Shown here piece after piece: positions 22,761 to 32,039 of a DNA stretch of 64,000 bases. The position numbers and the translations under genes were made by a program. Under the pieces are notes generated by a model. That model saw nothing but the letters and a program-made list of their open reading frames with translations, was not told the origin of the DNA and did not search any database. Location: assembly GCA_020536535.1 (NCBI GenBank), contig JAHLWZ010000041.1, positions 904-64,903 of the forward strand, in the 5' to 3' direction. Each line of letters begins with the position of its first letter. Position 1 is the stretch's first letter. The DNA is from Pelomyxa schiedti. Taxonomy: Eukaryota > Evosea > Pelobiontida > Pelomyxidae.

Positions 22761-23649
22761 GTACGCAAGAACACTGTCACCCGCTGTAGGTCGTTCAGTG
22801 AGCACTGCTGTCCAGTTTACATTAGAATTGTAGAATTCGGCCCAAAGCAAATAGAATGATGCTCGGCGTACTGTTGTTTTCGTTAGCTTGCATTCCTTTT
22901 ACGTTTCAATTGCAGCCGCAGTGATGCCGAGCCTCTGTTTTGTCACACGAATGTGAAGCGGCTGTGAAAAATGTCTGAGTGATGTTGAAAGAGTAACACC
23001 CATTGGAACGCGGTATTCACGTATAAACCACTCCGCACATTTTGTTTTGCCACTTGCCATCAAAGAGTTCAGCAGTTCTTCGCCTATATACCTCACCTGA
23101 TGCCCACTCAAGTGAAAGTGATGAATGAAGCACTTGATGACTTTTCCAGAGAGGATTGACGGAGCGAGTTGTAAACCTTTTACAATATCTTCTGAAGATA
23201 ACCCGCAATTTGAAAACTGAAGCTTCGCCTTGGAAATATTTTCGTAGGTGCCGGCATACCTAATGTCCTCTGACGTGATGGGTATTGTGAACATTTTTCG
23301 CAAAGCCAAGGAGGAACAACAACAAGTGAGTGGAACGAATGCAAAACTGGTGCCTCCTATGGGTCTTGTTGTTCCTGTTTCTCATAATGTTCCTCCGCTT
23401 CTGCTTCCTGTTCATGTTCCTCATGTTCTTCTTCCTCTGGGAATCATCTGGTGCTGCGGGTGTTCATCATCGGGCCTGATAACCCCACACTCGCGCAGTG
23501 CTTGTATAAGAGCCGGAATACTTGGTCCCTTGATGCCCGAGGGCACGCTGTACATGCCAGTTTCCGGTGTGAAGTGAACTCTGTTGTTCAATTAGTTGTG
23601 GGTGAAAAGGGGGGATCACAACATACCTGTCTTTACCAACTGCTTGTGA

Positions 23650-24000
23650 CAGTCTGATACACCAGACTTGGAACCATAATCAGAATCAGAATCAGAAGAA
23701 GAAGAAGCGGAAGGAAGGGTCACAACATGTTATCACCATGGTGACTGCACCTGTTGATGAGATGACATCACTGGGCGATAGGAATTTGAGGTTCTTTTTG
23801 TGGTGCTTGCAGGACGCTGAGAAGGAGTATTTATTGGGGTATCGGATCCTAGTTTGGGCTCGGGTAGTTGATTTGCTCTTAAAAATAATAACCATTGGAT
23901 CCAATGGCTTTGGAGATGCGGGCATCTGTTGTTGCTTAATTAGTAAAATGCTCACTCAGCTGCGAGAATGATCACTGTCACTTCCAAAATGCATCCATCC
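23650..24000 (-). repeat. Direct duplication, copy 2 (shorter)
   Basis: Partner of 22165-22760. It lacks roughly 200 bases present in copy 1 and has extra GAATCA/GAAGAA triplets near 23680-23710. Confidence 0.65.
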
Positions 24001-24336
24001 ATCGTACAACCAGCAGTGCCCCGGCAAAGGGATGAAAAAAAAAAACTTGGTGGTCTTGGATTTCCCACTCTTCTTCGATGGTGGTTCTAACATGTTCCCA
24101 AAGTTCGCGTTCACGTGACACGACATCACTCCCACAAGTGCATAATCACGAACAGACACGGCGGCAAACGTAACGCACGTCACGCGGTCGAGCTTCCTTC
24201 GAACACAGACGTGACGTTTCCTTCCTTTTTTTTTTTTGATGGGGAAGATGTGATGAAAGAACGGATCGCAGTTCTGGTGTTTTTTTTTTATTCAGAAGAG
24301 AGCTCTTTTTTTTTTGTTTTAGGCTGTTTATTTTTT

Positions 24337-27300
24337 TTATGGTTGCTCTACTTTGGGAACAACTATCCTGGTGAGTTGCATGGGGTTATTGTATGTGATC
24401 CTGGTGCATGGGGAGCCAAGTATCTGCTCCCCCATCAACTTCCTCATCAACTCGATTGGAGATACCCCTTGATAGGAGAACCCTTTATGTTTGTAGACAT
24501 ATTCTTTTTGTTCTCGGCCGTTATCCCTGGTGCGAATTCTGTTTGTTTTGTGCATAGTTAGTTTGGAAGGAAGTTTGGTTGGGTTTGAGCGAGACTGTGG
24601 GTGACACTTGTGCTGTGTGGGTGCAGGTTCTTCTCATAAATAAGAATATAGATCACAGAATACATACCTCTTGTACGAAACTCTGCCTTTTTGCCGAACG
24701 CAGAACTGAAGTCCTCTTTTTTTGTTACGGCCAAGTCCGCTTTCGTCTTTCGTCTGCTTTATCCTCACGATGAATTCCTTTTCTTCTCTGAGAATATCCT
24801 CACAATCCTGGTCTGTGGCAAACGGGAGGAACCAATGTTCTCTTGTCCAGTTGTTCATCTGTGGTGGTGTGAATGAGCTAATGTGTTTGGGTTTTTGGTG
24901 GTTGCATACGTCAGTGAGAAGCGATTTCTGAGACATGAATCCAAATCCCAAATATCTGAGTAATCTCCTGCAGCGAGTTGTTGTGACCGTATCGGTTGTG
25001 TCATCTGCGTGATATCACGATTAAATGTTAGAATAGAATAGAATAGAATAGAACAGAACAGAACGAAAGGAAAATTTTGAACTGAGTATGCTGGGTTAAG
25101 ACAAAAATGTTTCATCATCATACCACAAGCTAACTTTTTGATGCCCGGGAGATATTCACGGCTATCTTCGGCAACAGCGGCCACGAATTCGTCCCATTGC
25201 ACAGTCTCCTTGGCGCCGAAATTTGAAAACCACCACTGGGTGACTTCCGTATCTTTGAGCTGCAGTCCTATCCTTATCCTTGTCAAGGTCTCAATTACTT
25301 CTTTGATCGATGGTCTCTGCAAGAGGAGAGAAAGTGAGTAAGTACAGAAGGAACACGGGAGAGCCAGAAGATTGAGAAGGAGGTGGGTTGGGAGGGAAAG
25401 AACAAGAGTGTTGATTCAAAACAAGTGGCGGCACACCGAGGTTGGGTTCGAGTCCCACATCCTGGTTATCAGATCCCTCTTTAGCAATTTTAATGGGTTA
25501 AGAAGAAGTGCGCAATCACGCCATACCAATCCAGGGTGCATGGTGGGTGGAAGGCCAGGCCTGTCGCCATTCACACAGACACTTTGATACAATTCAATAC
25601 GGTCATCCCAACCTCTGTCCTTGTGAAACTGCTCTTGGCCTGTGAATAACTCGCCGAATGTAAGCCCCAACGAGTAACTAATCAGTGAATATTAGCCACC
25701 CGCATCACTCCCTCCACTCTCATCACGTACACATCCGCAGCCGTCGAAGCAGTGTGTTCCGCATAAAAGAACTGTCCAGATTCGTCCACAAAATGTTCGG
25801 CTATTGCCACCTGCTCGAGCAATTCAGGCGCGAAGTACCGCACTGGAATGGGGAAAGAAAGGAGTGAAATAAGAAAGGCAAAAAAAAAAGTAAAAGGTGT
25901 GGCAAAAAGTTTACCATCTCCCATAACATCTTCATTCTCAAGGCTGGTTTTCCCTGGTGGGAGCTTGCAGCAACATCCGAAATCGCACATCTGGGGATGA
26001 AAGAGAGTGGCATTTTCTATGTGAGTTTCGAAAAGTCGTGAAGGAAAAGCTCACGGCCAGGCACACACCTTTATTTTGAATCCTTCTTCCAGCAAGAAGT
26101 TTTGGGGCTTGATATCACTGTTATTGGGAGCGTGAGTGGAGCTTGAATATGGCAACGAGTTCTACCGGTGAATTACACCGAGGGTCCCATGAAGAAGAGC
26201 AATTGGACGGGCCATCTGTGTGGCCAGCTGCAGGTTGATTTTCATATGCAAGCCGTCGCCAATGAACTTCCTCAGGCAGGATGGCACGTGCCGTGGGTCC
26301 TGAATGACCTTACCCAAGTCGGTGCACGACTTTGGCATTACAAGTTGTACTGTGTAAGTTGAATTGCTGCCTTCCTCGGGGAAAACATGAGCTCCTGAGA
26401 ACGGGAAGAACGGTAAGTAAATGAAGACTTCAGCAGTCATTATGTGAGAGCACAGCACAAAACATGTGCTTTAGAAATAATGATAATATCTCTTAATAAT
26501 ATTCCAGCTATAAGAAAATATTTACCCATCAGTCTCACGATATTCTCATGGCCACAAGACCTGCAAAAAAAAAAAAAAGATGATGAAGTGAGAAAACACA
26601 CATATTTTTGAAAACCAAGCACAACAGCACAGCAAACGCAAAAGGGTTGAAGTGAGGGACATTACTGCAGTATCAAGGCGTCCCTCTCCAGGAGCTTCGT
26701 CGGGTCCGCAACTTTTTCGATCTGTTTTACAGCAACATGACCTGCTCCACCCAGGTGGATTCCTTTTTTTGTTCATGGTTACACTAGAAGGTGGACTCTG
26801 AGAGATCAAAAAGTTACCTGCAAACACTTTACCAAAGTAGCCCTTACCAAAGGGTTTCTCCTGGAGCTCGAGTTCACTGGGTTTGATTTCCTGCAGGGTC
26901 ATCAACTGCTTCATCTTGTGCTGTTTTTCTAGCCACGTCTCCTTCTCTTTCCTGTTCTGGTCACTCTCGCTCTCTCTGCTCTCGCTCTCGCTGCTCTCGC
27001 TCTCGCTATGGATACGGCTACTACCAATATCCTCCTGAGACTCAAAACCATCATGTGTGTCTGGAAAACCTCTGTATATGTCTCTCTCTGCGCAGGTAGT
27101 TACCCGGGGCCTCTTCACCTGACTACTACGGCCAGCCCCAGCACCACCACCACCATGGTAGTAATAGGATACATCCCTCCCCGTCCTCACCCTCCTCCTC
27201 GTCCTTCCGCGACCATGGAAACCACTACTTGTACTTGGTGATCTGCTCCTTGAGTGTGGGCTACTGCCCCTGCTCTCACTCGTTCTGCCGCCTGTGGTAG

Positions 27301-28440
27301 ACCTGCGATTCATCGAATCTGCACAACTAGAAGACCTCGTCTTGCTCCTGCTCCTGCTCCTGCTCCTGCTGTTTCTCCCTCTCGTTTGCAAGGTAACAGG
27401 CAAATGTGCGGTCGAGGAGGCCTCAGAAGCAGTCTTCGCGGCGGAGTGGTGCCGGGGAGGTTTCGCAAGCAGCTGTTGCTCAAAGTAAGGTTCCACGTTT
27501 GCCGCCGCACCCAATGTGCGCTCAGTACTTCTTCTTTCATCAGAGTTATCGTAAGTTTTCGTGCTGCTGGCGCTGCCTTGATGATGAATGATGGTGCCAC
27601 CACCATACCCCTTTGTGGTTGCTGTTGTTGCACTTGAAGAAGAAGAAGAACTGCTGCATGCGTAATGGAAGCCGCCCTTGTTGTTGTAGTTGTGGCTGTT
27701 GGCTGCAACGTCATTGGGGGGGATTATCAGCACACCGTTTTCAGAACGCCATTTGGATGTTGGAGCGGGGGTTGGTGTTCTAGGTTTATTGGTTGCAACT
27801 GCTGTGATTGTTGTTGTTGTTGTGGTTTTCGGTTTCGCTCTCGGTGGTTTGCAGTGCAACTTGCTTGGGTTTTTCCTTACTGGACCCTTGCCCTGATGCT
27901 TATAGGCGTATGCGGAGCTCATTTCGTTGAGCACTTGAGTGGGGGTTTTGAGGGGGAGGAGCGATTTGCCATCGCGTTGCCGTTGGTGATCTTGGAGCTG
28001 GGATATAGAGAGCCAGGCAATGTGCTTGCCTAAGTTTTTGAGGAAGGGTGGGCTGGAGGCAGCCTTGCGCTGCGCCGCAGCTGATTTGAACAGTACCATG
28101 GTCACGTCTCCATCGCTTTTCCAGCGGTCTCTGTTGTTGTGGTTGGTTTGTTGTGTTGGTTTGTGTTGAAAGAGAGGGAGGAGAGCAAGTTGGTTTTTGT
28201 GCGAGACGAGAGAACAATCAAATCTGAATAAGTAAATAAATTGGTCTGTGGGTTTGTGCGGGGGGCACACATTCCGGGCGCGGCTTCGTCGAGTTCCTTC
28301 CACTTCAAACCAGTCAACGAATCGGTGGTGTAGAGCGCGTGGCAGTCCGCCGACAAGAACACGCCCGACGACGAAGTCGTGGTCGTTGTCACAGTAGCAC
28401 CAACACCGCTGTTGCTGTTGCTGTTGTTGTTGCTCGCCAT
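24337..28440 (-). CDS. SH2-domain protein kinase (SHK family) with long SR-rich N-terminus
   Basis: The ATG at 28440 gives MASNNNSNSNSGVGATV. An unusually long N-terminal region of about 450 residues is low complexity: TTT/SSS runs, an Arg-Ser region (NSRSRSRSRSKTRSS, then GSSPHSRSRSPSTSS), RG/GGG patches and SESESSESESRESES. The kinase domain follows: KPFGKGYFGKVFAG, HVAVKQIEKV, GHENIVRLMG, IHRDIKPQNFLLEE, MCDFGCC, VRYFAPELLE, then MWDSNPT and QRPSIKEVIETLTRI. Catalytic residues are intact. The C-terminal SH2-like domain has HWFLPFATDQDCEDILREEK, then EFIVRIKQTK with the conserved Arg, and ends SYQGVSPIELMRKLMGEQIL. The stop is at 24337. Second SHK-type gene in the window. The SR region could send it to nuclear speckle-like sites or be a phosphorylation platform; this is inference. 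Confidence 0.82.
25029..25066 (+). repeat. Pentanucleotide microsatellite (GAATA/GAACA)n
   Basis: About seven tandem 5-mers, four of TAGAA followed by CAGAA variants, lie inside an intron of the minus-strand SHK kinase gene. Being intronic, it should be free to vary in length. Confidence 0.85.
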
Positions 28441-29070
28441 ATTCACGTGTATATTTCTTTTCCCACTTCCTTTTTGTGCTTGTCGGTGGTGCGGCACCCT
28501 CCTCCGCGCGGTGAAAAAAAAAAAATTGCACGCAGCTATAATTTTTTTTCCTTTTCTTTTTTCAAAAACATTTGGCTGAGATACACAACTTACTGCACTG
28601 CAAAGCGTCAATCCCATTTCATCCTTCCAAACAACCCCTTTTGTTTTGGCTACAACACCAAATTATTATATTAGCACAGGTTCTTTGCTTGGGTGATTCA
28701 TTCAGCCCGCCGAAAACCGTGTGTACAGCACACATCCGCACACAAGTAGGCATAATGTGGAAGAAGCTCTCCAGAAGATTGCCTGCCCAACCAGCTGGTC
28801 TACACACCTCTTAGAAGGTTCCTAATGAATGACATTTGACATTTACAGCAGTGTGATTCTCAGCACACCCTCATAACTCTCTTACAACATGGAGCTCTCT
28901 CGTTGTTGGCAATAAGAGACCCACTCCAGCCAGCCACTACGGCCGTTTTCTGTGCTTTTATAGAAAGGAATAAAAACCTCACACCACCACAGCTGCTGTT
29001 TGGAGCCAGGAAAAAAAAACAAAAAGAAAAAAACGGAACGGATTTATTTTTGGAGAAAGTCTAGGAATAA
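28441..29070. other. Intergenic, no supported gene
   Basis: Upstream of the second SHK gene. AT-rich poly-A/T tracts near 28510-28560 fit a promoter or 5' leader. Short ORFs at 28572-28814 on either strand lack support. Confidence 0.35.
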
Positions 29071-29762
29071 CCTGTGTCGGCACAATAACTCGGCTCGGGG
29101 GGTGTCTTGGGGGGTTGCGGTGCTGGGTTGGTTTCCCGCGGGTGGTTCTTCCTTCTCCTGCAAAAGTACAAGTTAGTGCTATATTCAAANNNNNNNNNNN
29201 NNNNNNNNNNNNNNNNNNNNNNNNNNNNNNNNNNNNNNNNNNNNNNNNNNNNNNNNNNNNNNNNNNNNNNNNNNNNNNNNNNNNNNNNNGTAATTTTTCA
29301 AAGTCAGAAAAGTACACACTTTAAAAGTTGGACCCACACACCACAACCCCCCAAAACAACCTGTGTCGGCACAATAACTCGGCTCGGGGGGTGTCTTGGG
29401 GGGTTGCGGTGCTGGGTTGGTTTCCCGCGGGTGGTTCTTCCTTCTCCTGCAAAAGTACAAGTTAGTGCTATATTCAAAGTCGGAAAGCACACACTTTAAA
29501 AAAGTTCCAGGGTCCAATAATATCCAAGAGAGAACAGAACCACAACCCCAATAACCCTGTGTCGGCACAATAACTCGGCTCGGGGGGTGTCTGGGGTTGT
29601 GGTTCTTCCTTCTCCTGCAAAAGTACAAGAAGTTAGTGTTGTAATTTTTCAAAGTCAGAAAAGTACACACTTTAAAAGTTGGACCCACACACCACAACCC
29701 CCCAAAACAACCTGTGTCGGCACAATAACTCGGCTCGGGGGGTGTCTTGGGGGGTTGCGGTT
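29071..29762. repeat. Irregular tandem repeat array around a scaffold gap
   Basis: A core beginning CCTGTGTCGGCACAATAACT recurs at 29071, 29360, 29556 and 29711. Most copies continue through CGGCTCGGGGGGTGTCTTGG, some then through GGTTGGTTTCCCGCGGGTGG and TCTCCTGCAAAAGTACAAG. A second module (GTAATTTTTCAAAGTCAGAA, then CACACTTTAAAAGTTGGACC) alternates with the core and appears at 29290 and 29640. Spacing varies (289 including the gap, 196, 155), so units are composite rather than a simple satellite. No consistent coding frame. Confidence 0.85.
29190..29289. other. Assembly gap of exactly 100 N
   Basis: Exactly 100 unknown bases inside the repeat array. A round number usually marks a scaffold join of unknown true size, so the array is probably longer than shown. 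Confidence 0.95.
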
Positions 29763-30801
29763 ATTCCTGGAATTTTCTACCAAGTCTCGAATCTTCGCGC
29801 ACAGAGGCACTATGTACCTTTGAAGCTGTTAGTGGTGCTATACAGTAAATTAGTGTGGATCGTTACCGTTGTATGTAATTCCGATTTGTCCGTAAAGTAG
29901 TTCGAGGTATAGCACGCAAATGAGAGTAATTTCTTAACATGGTGTGCGAAGCATGGTGAAAAACAGCAAGCAATAATTTTGACTGTGTTGCGATTTGAGG
30001 GCAGGGAGGAAAAAAAAAAAAAGAGCGCAAACAGGGGGACAAGCATACACTGCGTTTGTGGTGATTTGGTATCCTTCTTGCTCCCCATTGTCGGGGGTAC
30101 TACGGTGGTCGTGGTCTTCGTACTTGTGCGTGCCGCTAGATCTTGATTTTTGGGTTTGTTTTGATTTGCTTTTTGCTTTTTTTTTTGGTTTTTCTTTTAT
30201 GTGTGTTTAGAGCCGGAATTTACATTTTTTGGCAACTCCGCCAGACATAAAAATATCATACGAGACAGAAATTATGTCAAGATCTGGAACGTGACGATGA
30301 GATCCGCAGCGAAGGGCCCAGTTGTTGTCCTCGTTGTTGTTGTGGCGGGTGATACACGCGCAGTGGGAGTGGGGCCCATCGTGAAACCAACCAACGTGAT
30401 CGTGAGATCGAGATCGCTCGCGGTGCTCGCTCGTGCTTTGGATGGACAGTTTTGCCGCCATTTGACTACGACTGCGATGCTGCTGAAAGTGTGGAATCTG
30501 GTCTTTTTTCAGCGCGCACTACTTGCCCGTCGTCGTTGTGTGCCGGCGGAAGGAAGCGTGATATTGATGTGATGGGGGTTGCGTGATCACGTACGTGACT
30601 CAGGACACGCGAACTCGTAAGTGAAAGTACAAGGTAGTATCTCGCCCATCCATTATCTTTTATGGTCACTTGGTTGCACAGTTGTTGTGTTGTTGTCTAG
30701 TGCCGCGGGGCACTTCTGGCAGAAACCGTTGGTTCGTAGTGTGAGTTTTCCTTTTTTTTTGTGCTTATTGATTATTCAGAACTCCCAACTTGAAGCACAC
30801 T
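29763..30801. other. Region without a resolvable gene
   Basis: The minus strand holds an 84-codon ORF from a true ATG at 30461 (MAAKLSIQSTSEHRERSRSH, His-rich) ending near 30207; the plus strand is open over the same bases. Neither has a recognisable domain. The A/T tracts at 30009-30022 and 30170-30200 look intergenic. Confidence 0.3.
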
Positions 30802-31970
30802 CTATGGAGAATCTTCCTTCCCTTCAAGTAGTGTGTGTATTGTGGTATGTATTTCTTTTTCTTGAACCAACATACACCTTAGACTACTGTAGGAGTGCAT
30901 TTCTTCAAACTTACAAAGTTTGTTCAATTCTAGCGTCTGGCTGTTGCACGCCATTGTGCGAAAATCAACCCCTCATGCATTGATAACAATGCGGGAACAC
31001 ATCGCGTTGGGTTCATTTCAACACTATGACACCGTTATTGTGACATTCGCGTGCTCACTGCAAGCTTCAATGAACCAACCAACAAGTAGGTTTCCTCAGT
31101 CATTATTGCATTGCTCGGTTAACGAACAGCCAAGTCTCCTTCCTCTCTCTACATTTGCAAAAAAAGAACCTCTTTATATCTATCCAACGCCAACGCATCT
31201 CCTCCTCATGAGTGCCAGCTTTATGAACCATTTTGCCAAGTATGTTGGAATATATATTCTTGCCTTTTTTGCTTACCACTCTCGATAACCGCGAGTTACT
31301 TTCGGATTTGTAATATGATGAGCTTGATGCTAGAAAGAAGTCACCACTCTCGCACCCCAGGGGGGACTGTGTGGCTCTGTCAGGTGATGAGAAATCGCAA
31401 ATGACATTGCCAATCAATCCCTCTTGGGAGGGAGGACCCACAACGAGCTGGCCCATCCTCTCTCAGACCCGAACGAAGCTTATTTTGTCTGTGCCGGAAG
31501 TATTATCACGGCTGCTATTCCGTAGTGGCGACCTCCCACGAAAAATGAGTATCACCACTGCCAATGACTGCCCTTTTCGGAGATTCAGCACGAGATGGTG
31601 TACATTACAAGAAGATTATCGTGGAGATAAATGGAAGTCAGATGCAGTACAAATCTTAAAAAAAGTCTCCCCAAGTAATTTGTGTTGGAATCACCTTGGT
31701 AATGAAGGTTGTATTTACTACATTCTCGCACTTATATTTATGTATGCCAATAGAGAACTTAGAGAGGAGTGCTACTTGGCAGGTATACACTTCTGGAATA
31801 CATACAAATTCCAAATTAAATTGCAAAGAAACCTGGTTCCTGATTAGTGGGAAAAGAACAGTTTGTTACACTAAGAACACACCACCAGCAGCTCCAAATG
31901 CTGTAATGGGGCTTCTTTCTCCACTTAGTTTTTCATACAAGGAGCTTCCTGTTGTAGGTTTTATCTGAGT
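30802..31970 (+). CDS. Possible multi-exon gene, unrecognised
   Basis: Two stretches look coding. About 30936-31084 encodes VWLLHAIVRKSTPHALITMR and then QHYDTVIVTFACSLQ, ending at a GT donor. About 31318-31660 encodes DELDARKKSPLSHPRGDC, LPINPSWEGGPTTSWPILSQ, TRTKLILSVPEVLSRLLF and CPFRRFSTRWCTLQED without stops. An ATG at 30802 (MENLPSLQ followed by a GT donor) could start it. I could not chain all exons and recognise no domain. The last part (31660-31970) may be intron or 3' end. Confidence 0.35.
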
Positions 31971-32039
31971 AGATTCTACCTCTGAAGGGTGATTTGCTCT
32001 GCGGAAAATCATGAGTAGCCTACTAGTGTTTCACCTCTG

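Larger units (their letters stand above)
22165..24215 (-). pseudogene. Dispersed helical-repeat gene family member(s), partly duplicated, probably degenerate
   Basis: Reading leftwards on the minus strand: a 5' exon with SVRDYALVGVMS (about 24180-24110), a lysine-rich linker, a block (23955-23660) with MVIIFKSKSTT, an exon encoding GIKGPSIPALIQALRECGVI (about 23550-23450), an exon (23309-22899) with LSSEDIVKGLQLAPSILSG, FIHHFHLSGHQVRY and CAEWFIREY, then a second copy of the MVIIIKSKSTT block (22780-22165). I recognise no named domain. The SxxDI...FHL...CAEW spacing looks like a helical repeat module. Whether this is one gene, two fragments or a pseudogene cannot be decided. The second block has in-frame stops in its 3' half. 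Confidence 0.4.

Noticed and set aside
25443-25463. tRNA B-box-like sequence GGGTTCGAGTCCCACATC on the plus strand
   Set aside because: No matching acceptor or D/anticodon arms, and the bases code (minus strand) for the kinase motif MWDSNPT.
29071-29762. CRISPR-like array
   Set aside because: Spacing is irregular (155-289), the interspersed parts are themselves repeated, there are no cas genes and the genome is eukaryotic.
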